This document shows positions 34,523 through 43,149 of a stretch of 48,217 nt of DNA, one piece after another. The DNA comes from Marispirochaeta aestuarii. Lineage in GTDB: Bacteria > Spirochaetota > Spirochaetia > JC444 > Marispirochaetaceae. The translations under genes were made by a program, and so were the position numbers. How positions within the stretch are numbered: the stretch's first letter is position 1; every line of letters starts with the position of its first letter. Location of the stretch: contig NZ_MWQY01000027.1 of assembly GCF_002087085.1 (NCBI RefSeq), positions 1-48,217 of the forward strand, in the 5' to 3' direction. The notes beneath the pieces were generated by a model. That model made no database searches. It was given only the letters and a program-made list of their open reading frames with translations, and was not told where the DNA came from.

Positions 34523-37300
34523 TTGGGAAAGCGGATTGTTTCCGGCATCCTGGGATTTATTCTCATTTTTGCCGCTTCATGGATCGTGGTTTCTGTTTCT
34601 CTCTATGCCCTGAAGGGTGGAGCGGCCCCGGGGTTTCTGCTCGTTCCCGGTGCCTTCCTGTACGAGCGCTTCCTCCATGCTTCCTACTATCTGGGAGTAT
34701 ATCTCCTGGTTCTTGCCTACCTGAGCTTTTCCAGGGATTTCCAGACCCAGTCAATCCTGTTCCTTCTCTATACCCTGATTCCCTTTGTGACGGCGGCGGT
34801 TCTGTTTCACGTCGCCATAAACCCCGAACCCAATACCATCATAGAGTTTTTTATCCTGGGATTCGGCGGCAGGCGTCCCGGGTCCCTTATCCTGCTCCTC
34901 TTTCTGATCGTGGAAATCCTTCTGGGATACCGGATTACCATGGCTGGGGACAGCGGCACAGTGTCCGCTGAAACCGACGAAGACGATCAGGCGGCTCATG
35001 CGTCGGCAGGTAAGGATGTCCTGGATGACGGTCTTTTCCCCGAACGGCACCACGAAGTCTTCGGGAATCAGGAGGCCCCGGAGGTTGAAGAACTACCTGC
35101 TCTGGCGGAGACGGAGGAGGATACTCTTCTTCTCGATCGTGATTCCCGGGGCAGGCTGCGTTTTTCCGTGGGCACAGGTGCACAGGAAGAAGAGGAAACT
35201 CCCTCCGACGATCTGGAAGATGAAGAAACACGAGACAGCTGGAATCCGGAGCCTGTGGAAGGGGCCGCTCTCTACGAGCTTCCCCTGGAGCACGATACAC
35301 GCCCGAAGACAGGTAAAAAACCTTCAGTCTCCGGTACCCCGGATGGGGAAGGCGCAGAAATCGTACCCGAGGGAGAGCCCGGCAGCTTCGATAAACTCTA
35401 CGTGAATGACGATGACGATCCCTCCATCCGCGGGATGGTCAGGGACATTCTGGACGCCGAGGTCGGCGCTCCATTGCCCGGCCCGGAACCCGCCGAGGAC
35501 GAGGAGATCCCGGAACTGCCCGAAGAGCTTGACCTGGAAGAGATCGAACTGGCGGAAGAAGAACTGGAGGAGGAAGAACCGCCGCTCCTCTCCGGGGAGG
35601 AAGACGAAGTCCCGGACCTGGAAGACGAGACTGACGAGGTCGAAAGCGTGTCCTTCGATTTTCCCGAGGAAGAGACCTGGGAGGATGACCAGCTCGCTCT
35701 GCTGGAAGAAAAGTACGGAGACGACGATACCTACCCCTCGGATCCTGTTCCGGTGGACCCTGAAGAAGAACTTCAGGATGAACCTGAATTCCCCGAGGAC
35801 CCGGGGGAAGCAAAAAAAAAATCCCCCGAATCCGGGCCAAAAACCCCTCATAAAAAGCCCGTAAAGAGCTATTCAGTACCCGTCGACGATCTTCTCGACC
35901 ATTATGGCGATCATGCCTACTGGGTTGTGGACGATGAGACCCGGCATGCCGGAGAGGTCCTGCGGAAGACCCTGGAGGAGTTCAAGATCGAAGCGGAAGT
36001 TACAGGTATCCGCAAGGGGCCGGTTATCACCATGTTCGAGATACTCCCCGCCCCGGGAGTCAAGCTCTCGAAGATTACCAATCTGGCGGACAACATCGCA
36101 CTGCGTCTTGCGGCTTCCAGTGTCCGTATCGTTGCCCCCATTCCAGGGAAGCACGCCGTCGGAATCGAGGTGCCCAACCATAAACGGGCCATTGTCTCAT
36201 TTCACGAGATGATTTCCCACGAGACCTTTCAGAAGAAGCATTTCGAAATCCCCGTAATCCTGGGCAAGGACATCGCCGGCGAAGCACAGCTCGTCGATCT
36301 GATCAACACCCCGCACCTGCTGATTGCCGGCGCCACGGGGTCCGGAAAATCGGTCAGTGTAAACTCCCTCATCTGTTCGATCCTCTGCAAAAAGACCCCC
36401 GAGGAGGTCCGGATGCTGCTGATCGACCCGAAAATTGTGGAACTCAAGCTATATAACGATATTCCTCACCTCCTTACCCCGGTTATCACCGAACCGAAGC
36501 GGGCCTTTCAGGCCCTGCAGTACTGTCTCAGCGAGATGGAACAGCGCTATGCCCTGCTGGACAGCCAGGGAGTCAGGGATATACGGTCCTACAACAGAAA
36601 GGTCAAAGAACGCAGGCTTGCCACCAGACCGCTGCCGTATATCGTGATAATCGTCGATGAGTTCGCCGACCTGATGGCCTCCACCGGAAAAGAACTGGAG
36701 TCCACCCTGGCCCGCCTGGCGGCCATGTCCAGGGCTGTGGGACTGCACCTTGTGCTGGCGACCCAGCGCCCCTCCATCGACGTAATAACCGGACTGATAA
36801 AGGCGAACATCCCCTCCAGAATCGCCTTCATGGTGGCGGGAAAAACGGATTCCCGCATTATCATCGATACCGTCGGGGCGGAGAAGCTCCTGGGCAAGGG
36901 GGATATGCTCTTTACCTCCGCCTGGGACCCGAATCCGGTACGCATACAGGGTGCTTTTCTCTCCGAGGACGAGGTGGGGAATATCGTTTCCCACGTAAAG
37001 ACCCTGGGGGAACCGGACTACATAGACGACGAGATATTCTTCGACGACGACGAGGAGGCCTCGGGACTCTTTGATGAGGGAGGGGAAGACCCTCTCATGA
37101 ACAAGGCCCTGGAGATTGTCTCCCAGGCGGGCAAGGCCTCCGCCTCCTACCTGCAGCGCCGGTTGAAGATCGGCTATAACAGGGCCGCCCGGCTCGTGGA
37201 AGAGATGGAATACCGCGGTATTGTGGGACCCCAGAACGGCAGCAAGCCCAGGGAAATCCTCCATGTTCCCGACAGAATAGAACAGACCGTGGAAGGCTGA
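34523..37300 (+). CDS. ftsK: DNA translocase FtsK/SpoIIIE
   Basis: Septum-anchored motor that pumps chromosomal DNA during division and helps dimer resolution. 925 residues. About four membrane helices lie in residues 5-140, followed by a roughly 290-residue linker very rich in Glu and Asp (about 145-440). The motor begins near 450: LLDHYGDHAYWVV, then Walker A LLIAGATGSGKSVSVNSL (about 602-620), Walker B PYIVIIVDEFADLMA (about 706-718), and VLATQRPSIDVITGLIKANIPSRIAF. The gamma winged helix (about 856-912, ALEIVSQAGKASASYLQRRLKIGYNRAARL) recognises polar KOPS-type sequences. Starts at TTG with a strong ribosome site. The chorismate mutase gene follows seven bases after the stop. Confidence 0.95.
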   Translation: MGKRIVSGILGFILIFAASWIVVSVSLYALKGGAAPGFLLVPGAFLYERFLHASYYLGVYLLVLAYLSFSRDFQTQSILFLLYTLIPFVTAAVLFHVAINPEPNTIIEFFILGFGGRRPGSLILLLFLIVEILLGYRITMAGDSGTVSAETDEDDQAAHASAGKDVLDDGLFPERHHEVFGNQEAPEVEELPALAETEEDTLLLDRDSRGRLRFSVGTGAQEEEETPSDDLEDEETRDSWNPEPVEGAALYELPLEHDTRPKTGKKPSVSGTPDGEGAEIVPEGEPGSFDKLYVNDDDDPSIRGMVRDILDAEVGAPLPGPEPAEDEEIPELPEELDLEEIELAEEELEEEEPPLLSGEEDEVPDLEDETDEVESVSFDFPEEETWEDDQLALLEEKYGDDDTYPSDPVPVDPEEELQDEPEFPEDPGEAKKKSPESGPKTPHKKPVKSYSVPVDDLLDHYGDHAYWVVDDETRHAGEVLRKTLEEFKIEAEVTGIRKGPVITMFEILPAPGVKLSKITNLADNIALRLAASSVRIVAPIPGKHAVGIEVPNHKRAIVSFHEMISHETFQKKHFEIPVILGKDIAGEAQLVDLINTPHLLIAGATGSGKSVSVNSLICSILCKKTPEEVRMLLIDPKIVELKLYNDIPHLLTPVITEPKRAFQALQYCLSEMEQRYALLDSQGVRDIRSYNRKVKERRLATRPLPYIVIIVDEFADLMASTGKELESTLARLAAMSRAVGLHLVLATQRPSIDVITGLIKANIPSRIAFMVAGKTDSRIIIDTVGAEKLLGKGDMLFTSAWDPNPVRIQGAFLSEDEVGNIVSHVKTLGEPDYIDDEIFFDDDEEASGLFDEGGEDPLMNKALEIVSQAGKASASYLQRRLKIGYNRAARLVEEMEYRGIVGPQNGSKPREILHVPDRIEQTVEG

Positions 37301-37307
37301 GACAGGT

Positions 37308-38060
37308 ATGGATATGCTAGAGCTCGATTACATCGCCTCCAGGCTCGAGGCCCTGGAGGAGACGATTATCTTTGTCCTGATAGAGCGCATCCAGTTCATG
37401 CTGAACCCTTCCTGCTACCTTCCGGGGAAGAGCGGGTTTAACGGAAAGAACGCTGAGAGCCTCTTTTCTATGCGGCTGAAGGCCCAGGAGGAGATGGATG
37501 CCAGGTTCGGCCGCTTTCTTACCCCGGAAGAGCGTCCGGTAAACAGGGAGCTTCCGCCATCAGAGCGTAAGCTTCAGGTCAGTCCCCGGGGACTCAATAT
37601 CGTCGACTATGACCTGGTCAATCTGAGCGGGGAGATTGCCGGCGCCTATCTGCAGCTGCTTCCGCGGATCTGTACGGAAGGAGACGACGGCCAGTACGGT
37701 TCCAGCATTGAGCGGGATGTAATCTGCATCCAGGCCCTGGCCAGACGGGTACATTTTGCCTCTTTCTATGTTGCGGAAAGCAAATACAGGATGAACCCGG
37801 AATCCTACGATCTCCTCATTCGGGAAGGAAAAACGGAAGATATCGGAGCTCAACTGACCCGCCCTGAGGTGGAGGCTCGTATTCTTGACAGGGTCCGGAC
37901 CAAGTCACAGCGTCTTCAGGAGATCAGCGATTTTTCTCTGCGCAGGGTTCTCGATCCCGAGGCGGTAACCGCACTCTACCGGGACGTCATTATTCCTCTC
38001 ACCAAAGAGGGGGAGGTGCGCTACATGATGACCCGCTCTACCCGGCCTCTTCCGGATTAA
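37308..38060 (+). CDS. Chorismate mutase of eukaryotic (Aro7-like, AroQ) type
   Basis: Converts chorismate to prephenate for Phe/Tyr synthesis. The 250 residues are colinear with yeast Aro7 (256) rather than with the ~90-residue bacterial Aro[17 protein letters not shown] matches the Aro7 N-terminus, [31 protein letters not shown] matches the central helix with catalytic Arg and Lys, and [21 protein letters not shown] matches the C-terminal catalytic helix with Thr and Glu. R12 corresponds to yeast Arg16. Of the yeast allosteric pair Arg75-Arg76 only one Arg seems kept ([11 protein letters not shown]). The ATG at 37308 has a weak ribosome site, with another ATG two codons on. Seven bases after ftsK, so probably cotranscribed. 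The 3' end overlaps msrB by 23 bases. Confidence 0.88.
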   Translation: MDMLELDYIASRLEALEETIIFVLIERIQFMLNPSCYLPGKSGFNGKNAESLFSMRLKAQEEMDARFGRFLTPEERPVNRELPPSERKLQVSPRGLNIVDYDLVNLSGEIAGAYLQLLPRICTEGDDGQYGSSIERDVICIQALARRVHFASFYVAESKYRMNPESYDLLIREGKTEDIGAQLTRPEVEARILDRVRTKSQRLQEISDFSLRRVLDPEAVTALYRDVIIPLTKEGEVRYMMTRSTRPLPD

Positions 38061-38439
38061 AACGCAGAGACACCGAGTTGATGCAGTAGCGAAGACCCGT
38101 CGGCTCGGGTCCGTCGGAGAAAACATGACCCAGATGGCTTTTGCAGTTCGAACAGATCACCTCCGTGCGCAGCATACCGTGGGAGGTGTCACGGTGTTCA
38201 TCCACAGCATCGGTGCTGACGGGTTGAAAGTAACTTGGCCAGCCGGAGCCTGATTCGTATTTGGCCTCGGAACTGAAGAGTTCCTGCCCGCAGGCGCGGC
38301 AGTAGTATCTGCCCCTGCGCTTTTCGGTGTAGAGCTTTCCGCTGAAGGCCCGTTCCGTTCCCTTTTCTCTCAGTACATGATATTCCAGGGGACTCAGGGT
38401 TTCCCGCCATTTTTCTTCCGAAGCTTCTTTTCTTTCCAT
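38038..38439 (-). CDS. msrB: Peptide-methionine (R)-S-oxide reductase MsrB
   Basis: Repairs methionine-R-sulfoxide in proteins. 133 residues, a single MsrB domain not fused to MsrA. Zinc cysteines C47/C50 (YYCRACGQ) and C96/C99 ([13 protein letters not shown]), the [11 protein letters not shown] loop, and the catalytic cysteine C119 in RYCINSVSL are all visible. No resolving Cys in the GWPS loop region is seen. It is convergent and overlapping with the chorismate mutase gene. The start has no Shine-Dalgarno sequence but a -10 box 7-9 nt upstream. Confidence 0.95.
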   Translation of the reverse strand: MERKEASEEKWRETLSPLEYHVLREKGTERAFSGKLYTEKRRGRYYCRACGQELFSSEAKYESGSGWPSYFQPVSTDAVDEHRDTSHGMLRTEVICSNCKSHLGHVFSDGPEPTGLRYCINSVSLRFNPEEAG

Positions 38440-38446
38440 AGCAGGT

Positions 38447-38476
38447 AGAATATAATCATTCTAATCAGAAAAACAA
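38447..38476 (-). promoter_or_regulatory. Likely promoter of msrB
   Basis: Minus strand TTGTTT (plus 38471-38476), 16-bp spacer, TATATT (plus 38449-38454; overlapping alternative TATTCT at 38447-38452), then 7-9 nt to the ATG at 38439: another leaderless-type layout. Confidence 0.5.
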
Positions 38477-38506
38477 AAAGCTCTTCTCCCCGAGGGGCTG
38501 ATGGTG

Positions 38507-38512
38507 TATACT
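38507..38512 (+). promoter_or_regulatory. -10 box of the cyclase-like gene
   Basis: TATACT preceded by TG. Transcription from here would give a leader of about 80 nt with a normal ribosome site, in contrast to the leaderless layout of the divergent msrB. A short CGGC-ACAAG-GCCG stem followed by a T-rich stretch lies in the leader but is too weak to call an attenuator. Confidence 0.4.
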
Positions 38513-38598
38513 GGCCGACAATAAACGGTAGCAGCAAAAAAAGTCCCTGCGGCACAAGGCCGTACTCTTTTTATATGTACATCTGGTGAGAGGACGAC

Positions 38599-39525
38599 AT
38601 GCTGGAACCTGCTCTGAAGAACCGAAAAATCGAACTCCTGGCGCAGAATTTTCGTCCCGATGAGATTGATGAAATCGGGCGGCTTCTGTTCAAAAAATAC
38701 AACAGTCACCTGCTTACAGGTACGGAGACCCACTTTACCCTGTCCCCCCGCAAATGCGCAGCAGCCCTGGTTGACGAGTGTATCGAAAAGGATCGGGTGG
38801 AAAAGCTTATTGAGCTTATTGTGAGCCTGGATGATCAGACTATCCTCGGGCGTCAGGTCAGAATCGAAGGTCTCGAGGAGTTTCTCAACAACCTGGCCCA
38901 CACGGGAACGGTCTATGATTTTCGTAAACGTAGGCTCGTCAAAGCCCGCAAGGAGCTGGACCTGCAGCCCGGCTGGGGGTCTCTGAACGAAGGAAAACGC
39001 TACTCCATTACCGTCATGAGTCTCGATGTGGCCGGTAATTCCGCCCTTGTCTCAAAATACGGCAACCGGGTCATGGAAAAGGTCTATTTTCACCTGCGGA
39101 GATTTCTCGAAAACCGGATCTACCGCTACGACGGACGTATCTGGAACTTCGCCGGCGACGGGGGAATCGTCGCTTTTACCTTCAGAGGCCACCAGGACAG
39201 GGGAGTGCTCTGTGCACTGGAAATTCAGCGATCCCTGCCGATTTTCCACCTGCAGATGGAATCTTCCCTGAAAGAGTCTATCGCCCTCAGAATCGGACTG
39301 GATACGGGAAAGCTCAAGTTCAGCAATCAGACCGGTAATATCGTTTCCGAGGTTATAAATTACGCCAGTCATCTTGAAAAGCAGAACACCTCCGCCGGAG
39401 GGGTCTCAATTTCCGGGAATCTCCACGGCGAAATCAGTTCCAGAATAGCTTCAGTTTTTGAATGCACGGGGGAATTCGAAGGGCGCCCGGCCTACTGCAT
39501 GCCGAACCGACTCGACCTGTTGTAA
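38599..39525 (+). CDS. Class III nucleotide-cyclase homologue with altered active site
   Basis: 308 residues. Residues about 133-300 form a class III adenylate/guanylate cyclase catalytic domain: metal aspartates D143 (VMSLDVAG) and D187 (NFAGDGGIVAF), RIGLDTGKLKF, and VINYASHLE. Both metal residues and the transition-state Asn (N254) are present, but the transition-state Arg position is His258 and the base-selecting Lys position appears to be Asn183. It may have low activity, an unusual substrate, or be a pseudo-enzyme. Residues 1-120 are helical with no recognised domain; no membrane helix. AGAGG precedes the ATG by 6 nt. A strong terminator follows, so it is monocistronic. Confidence 0.75.
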   Translation: MLEPALKNRKIELLAQNFRPDEIDEIGRLLFKKYNSHLLTGTETHFTLSPRKCAAALVDECIEKDRVEKLIELIVSLDDQTILGRQVRIEGLEEFLNNLAHTGTVYDFRKRRLVKARKELDLQPGWGSLNEGKRYSITVMSLDVAGNSALVSKYGNRVMEKVYFHLRRFLENRIYRYDGRIWNFAGDGGIVAFTFRGHQDRGVLCALEIQRSLPIFHLQMESSLKESIALRIGLDTGKLKFSNQTGNIVSEVINYASHLEKQNTSAGGVSISGNLHGEISSRIASVFECTGEFEGRPAYCMPNRLDLL

Positions 39526-39615
39526 AGAAATAAAATATTTCCAAAAAAATGTAACTTCTGAACCGGTTTGGGGTTAGAAATATTGAGAGAGTTTTCTTTT
39601 TCATTGACCTCCTTT

Positions 39616-39659
39616 GGCCCCCCGGGTTTTACTCCTTTTACCGGGGGGTCGCTTTTTTT
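39616..39659 (+). terminator. Rho-independent terminator of the cyclase-like gene
   Basis: GGCCCCCCGG (39616-39625) pairs with CCGGGGGGTC (39641-39650), with one G-T pair and a 15-nt loop, followed by GC and seven T (39653-39659). The remainder of the 144-base gap holds nothing else I can support. Confidence 0.9.
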
Positions 39660-39669
39660 ACCGGCCCTG

Positions 39670-40149
39670 TCATCCGGCCGGCGGAAGTCGTCGCGCCCCA
39701 AGGTAGCGGTCCCTGTAATAGGGGGAATCAAGGGATGAGATTATGATTCCCTGTCTGTTTTCCCCCGAGGCGGCATGGATAAAGCGTCTGTCCCCCAGGT
39801 AAATACCTACGTGGCTTGCGGTCCATCCTTCGGTGTTAAAAAAGACCAGGTCCCCGGGCAGCTCCTCTCCCGTTGTAACTGCGCTGCCGAAACGGTACTG
39901 GTCGATTGATCTTCGGGGAAGGTCCGGAACCCTGTCGGAATAGATCATATAGACGAAACCCGAACAGTCCATCCCTTTCAGGTTGGCCCCTCCCCAGAGG
40001 TAGGGAATGCCTTTCAGGGATACCGATTCCAGTACTACGGCCAGAGAAAGTTCCTCTTCCCCGGGCTCGGCGGACCAGGCGGCATGAAAAGACGGGAGTA
40101 TCGGAAACAGAAGTACCAGGAATATGGAAATTCTTGCGGCTGCCCTCAT
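39670..40149 (-). CDS. Secreted NlpC/P60 (C40) cell-wall endopeptidase
   Basis: 159 residues; signal peptide (hydrophobic 7-24, cleavage likely near AWSA). The catalytic triad of the papain-like C40 fold is clear: C62 in MDCSGFVYMIY, H113 in SHVGIYLGD and H125 in FIHAAS, with the conserved PYLWGG before the cysteine and LPGDLVFF before the histidine. It probably cuts stem peptides of peptidoglycan in the periplasm. No binding domain (SH3 or LysM) is present. A TAATAC box ends 6 nt before the ATG at 40149 and there is no ribosome site, so it may have its own leaderless transcript although it lies 34 bases after pgi. Confidence 0.88.
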   Translation of the reverse strand: MRAAARISIFLVLLFPILPSFHAAWSAEPGEEELSLAVVLESVSLKGIPYLWGGANLKGMDCSGFVYMIYSDRVPDLPRRSIDQYRFGSAVTTGEELPGDLVFFNTEGWTASHVGIYLGDRRFIHAASGENRQGIIISSLDSPYYRDRYLGARRLPPAG

Positions 40150-40183
40150 ACATCAGTATTATCGGCAGCCGCGAAGCCCGGTT

Positions 40184-41782
40184 TTACAGCTTAAGAAGCC
40201 GGGCGTAGGTGTCCAGGAGATCTCCCCGTTTTTCCGCTGCCCCCAGCACCTGACTGGTGAGGATCTTTCCCAGCTGTACTCCTTCCTGGTCAAAGGAGTT
40301 GATGTTCCAGATAAAGCCCTGGAACATGACCTTGTTCTCGAAATGCGCCAGCAGAGCCCCCAGGGCTTCCGGGTTGAGCTGTTCCCCGTATATCAGGCTC
40401 GAAGGACGGCCTCCGGGAAAATTTTTGTTCAGGTTGCTGTTTTTCTTCCCCGCGGCGAAGGCTACAATCTGGGCTGTCAGGTTGGCTTTGAGCTTCTGCT
40501 GACTCGTCGAGTTCTCGTATTCGGTGTCATAGCCGGTCTGGGACTTGACGAAGCCGATAAACTGCAGGGGAACGATGTCCGTACCCTGATGCAGAAGCTG
40601 GTAGAAGGAGTGCTGTCCGTTGGTTCCGGGTTCACCGAAGATTACCGGACCCGTGGAGTACGCCACAGCGCTGCCCTCCCGGTTTACCTGTTTGCCGTTG
40701 GATTCCATATCCAGCTGTTGAAGATGGGCGGGAAAACGGTGCAGCCCCTGGCTGTAGGGCAGGATGGCCGAGACGGGATATCCGCAGATGTTGCGTTCCC
40801 ACACCCCGATAAGGGCATCCATAAGGGCCGCATTGCGCCGTACATCCCCTTCCATGGCAGCTTTATCTGCCTGGTGGGCCCCTGCAAGCAGACGCTCAAA
40901 GATCTCCGGCCCGAAGGCAAGGCTCAGTACCACGCCTCCAACGGCGCTGGTTGAGGAGTAACGGCCGCCGATATAGTCATCGATAAAAAAGGAGTCCAGA
41001 AAGCCCGGAGCACCGGCAAGGGGGCTGGTCTCGGAGGTAACAGCCACAAAGTGCCGTTCCGGATCCAGCCCCGGGATTCCCGCCGAACGCATCATTCCGG
41101 CAACCAGAGCGCGATTGGTGAGGGTCTCCTGGGTAGTACCGCTCTTGGAGACCAGGATAAACAGTGTGCGTTCAAAATCGAGGCTGCTCAGGACTTCTTC
41201 CGCGTCGTCGGGGTCCACATTTGAGATAAAGCGTGCCTCCAGCAGGGGGGACTTGAGCTCAGTGCGGCACCAGTTTTTCAGGGCCAGATACAAAGCCCGG
41301 GGACCAAGGTCTGAGCCGCCGATTCCGATCTGGACAACCGTGGAGAAACTCTTGCCCGTCGATCCGGTGATCTCTCCCGCCCGCAGCCTGCGGCTGAAAT
41401 CGGCTATCCGTTTCTGCTGCTCCCGGTAAAATGCTCCGAGATCACGGTCTTTTTCCGTAACAGGGCCCGCAAGCTCTCCCCGGGTCAGATGGTGCAGTAC
41501 CCGGCGGTCCTCGCCGGTGTTCATCCTCTCGCCGCCGGCAAGAGCACGATATTTTTCTATACATTCTGTCTCGGCGGCCAGGTCGCTCAGGAGCCGGAGG
41601 ACCTTTTCGTTGACCTCTTTGGCGGCATAATTGTAGGTAAGTCCGCCCCCGGCGGCTATGCTGCAGCTCCTGATTCTTTCCGCGGAAAGAAGATCCGGCA
41701 GGGAAAGTCGCTCTTTTCCGGAGGAGTATTCTTCCTTCAACTTCCCATATGCGTCGGTTCTGTCCAGATTAAGATATTTCAC
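40184..41782 (-). CDS. pgi: Glucose-6-phosphate isomerase
   Basis: Interconverts glucose 6-phosphate and fructose 6-phosphate. 532 residues. Family motifs: VVQIGIGGSDLGPRALYLAL, LFILVSKSGTTQETLTN, FIDDYIGGRYSSTSAVGGVVLSLAFG, and GEPGTNGQHSFYQLLHQGTD; the last also contains the catalytic Glu and His. The start is GTG at 41782 with GGAG 6 nt upstream. A large inverted repeat lies between argG and this gene, so pgi may be partly separated from the arg operon. Confidence 0.95.
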   Translation of the reverse strand: MKYLNLDRTDAYGKLKEEYSSGKERLSLPDLLSAERIRSCSIAAGGGLTYNYAAKEVNEKVLRLLSDLAAETECIEKYRALAGGERMNTGEDRRVLHHLTRGELAGPVTEKDRDLGAFYREQQKRIADFSRRLRAGEITGSTGKSFSTVVQIGIGGSDLGPRALYLALKNWCRTELKSPLLEARFISNVDPDDAEEVLSSLDFERTLFILVSKSGTTQETLTNRALVAGMMRSAGIPGLDPERHFVAVTSETSPLAGAPGFLDSFFIDDYIGGRYSSTSAVGGVVLSLAFGPEIFERLLAGAHQADKAAMEGDVRRNAALMDALIGVWERNICGYPVSAILPYSQGLHRFPAHLQQLDMESNGKQVNREGSAVAYSTGPVIFGEPGTNGQHSFYQLLHQGTDIVPLQFIGFVKSQTGYDTEYENSTSQQKLKANLTAQIVAFAAGKKNSNLNKNFPGGRPSSLIYGEQLNPEALGALLAHFENKVMFQGFIWNINSFDQEGVQLGKILTSQVLGAAEKRGDLLDTYARLLKL

Positions 41783-41806
41783 CGGGGGCTCCTTATCTAT
41801 GGACGC

Positions 41807-41841
41807 CTCTAAAAACTGCGTAAAATACCGCGTTTTTAGAG
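41807..41841. repeat. Large inverted repeat between argG and pgi
   Basis: CTCTAAAAAC (41807-41816) and GTTTTTAGAG (41832-41841) are a perfect 10-bp match, extended inside by GCG/CGC with one bulged base. On the minus strand the descending arm ends in TTTTTAGAG, so T residues lie in the stem rather than after it. It could be a weak terminator, a processing site or a protein-binding palindrome. Confidence 0.5.
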
Positions 41842-41850
41842 CCGCCCGTT

Positions 41851-43131
41851 TTATTTGTCGTGGAAGGTGGCGGCCACGTGTTTCATCTCCGGGGCCTGTC
41901 CCTCCTCGGCATCTATTCTCTTATGTACCATAGCCTCAACACCGGTGGCAAGTCCGTAGAGATTGATGAATCCCGTGGCGTCGGTGTGGTCATAGGAGGA
42001 CTCCCCGAAGGATGCCAGATCCTCAAGATAGAGGGAATAGGGGGATTTTCTGCCGGCGATGATTACGTTGCCCTTGTAGAGAACCAGGCGTACCGAACCG
42101 GTTACGTACTGGTATGCCTTGTCCATGAAGGCGTCCATGGACTCACGGAAGGTGGTGTACCACTTGCCGGCGTAGACTATGTCGGCGTACTGCTGGCTCA
42201 TTTTGCGTTTAAAGCTCAGAGTGTTGAAGTCCATGGTCATCATCTCCAGTTCCGCCAGTGCCGTAAGGAGGATTTCTCCCGCCGGAGTTTCGTAGACTCC
42301 GCGGCTCTTCATGCCGACGACCCTGGTTTCCACCATGTCCGCCCTTCCGATGCCGTTTTCCGCTCCCAGCTTGTTCAATCGGGAAAGAAGCTCCACCGCG
42401 CCCAGGCGTTTGCCGTCTATTCCCACGGGGAATCCCTTCTCAAAGTCGATGGTGATCTCTGTCTCTTTATCCGGTGCTTCCTGGGGCGATTTGGTCAACT
42501 GGAACATCTCGTTCTTCGGTCTGTTCCAGGGATCTTCCAGGTCTCCGCCCTCGTGGCTCATGTGCCATATGTTCCAGTCCCGGGAGTAGATGTTTTTTTT
42601 GCTGATATTTCCCAGGGGAATACCCCGCTCCTGGGCGTATTCGATGGCGTCTTCCCGGCTGCTGATGTCCCAGACTCTCCAGGGGGCGATAACCTCGAGC
42701 TGGGGAGCCAGGGCTTTGTAGGTCAGTTCAAAGCGGACCTGGTCGTTGCCTTTTCCGGTACAGCCGTGGGCCACCGCGTTGGCATTCTCCTGAAGGGCGA
42801 CCTCTACCTGGCACTTGGCCTGCAGGGGCCTGGCGATGGAGGTACCAAGCAGATATTTTCCCTCATAGCGGGCCCCGGCCCGTACTATGCGGAACAGGAA
42901 ATCCCTGGCAAATTCCTCCCGTATGTCACGAATGTAAAGCTTGGAAGCCCCCGAGGCCAGGGCCTTCTTTTCCATTCCGTCCCAGTCCTCATCCTGACCT
43001 ACATTGGTACAGATTCCGACGATCTCGGCACCGTCGTAGTTTTCCTTGAGCCAGGGGATGATGATGGAAGTGTCCAGTCCGCCGGAATAGGCGAGTACGA
43101 TTTTCTTGATTTCTCTCTTGTGTTGTTTCAT
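41851..43131 (-). CDS. argG: Argininosuccinate synthase
   Basis: Joins citrulline and aspartate with ATP, the penultimate step of arginine synthesis. 426 residues, slightly longer than the ~400-residue type. The N-terminal PP-loop LAYSGGLDTSIIIPWL and the downstream VAHGCTGKGNDQVRFE, SREDAIEYAQERGIP, and EGGDLEDPWNRP motifs are all present. Last gene of the arg operon; GGAG lies 6 nt before the ATG, 18 bases after argD. argH, argF and argJ are not in the window. Confidence 0.96.
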   Translation of the reverse strand: MKQHKREIKKIVLAYSGGLDTSIIIPWLKENYDGAEIVGICTNVGQDEDWDGMEKKALASGASKLYIRDIREEFARDFLFRIVRAGARYEGKYLLGTSIARPLQAKCQVEVALQENANAVAHGCTGKGNDQVRFELTYKALAPQLEVIAPWRVWDISSREDAIEYAQERGIPLGNISKKNIYSRDWNIWHMSHEGGDLEDPWNRPKNEMFQLTKSPQEAPDKETEITIDFEKGFPVGIDGKRLGAVELLSRLNKLGAENGIGRADMVETRVVGMKSRGVYETPAGEILLTALAELEMMTMDFNTLSFKRKMSQQYADIVYAGKWYTTFRESMDAFMDKAYQYVTGSVRLVLYKGNVIIAGRKSPYSLYLEDLASFGESSYDHTDATGFINLYGLATGVEAMVHKRIDAEEGQAPEMKHVAATFHDK

Positions 43132-43149
43132 CTTTGTCTCCTTGAGTCC

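Noticed and set aside
38513-38598. Riboswitch or attenuator in the cyclase-gene leader
   Set aside because: Only a 4-bp stem is visible, and the conserved cores of known riboswitch classes, including the cyclic-di-GMP type, are not recognisable.
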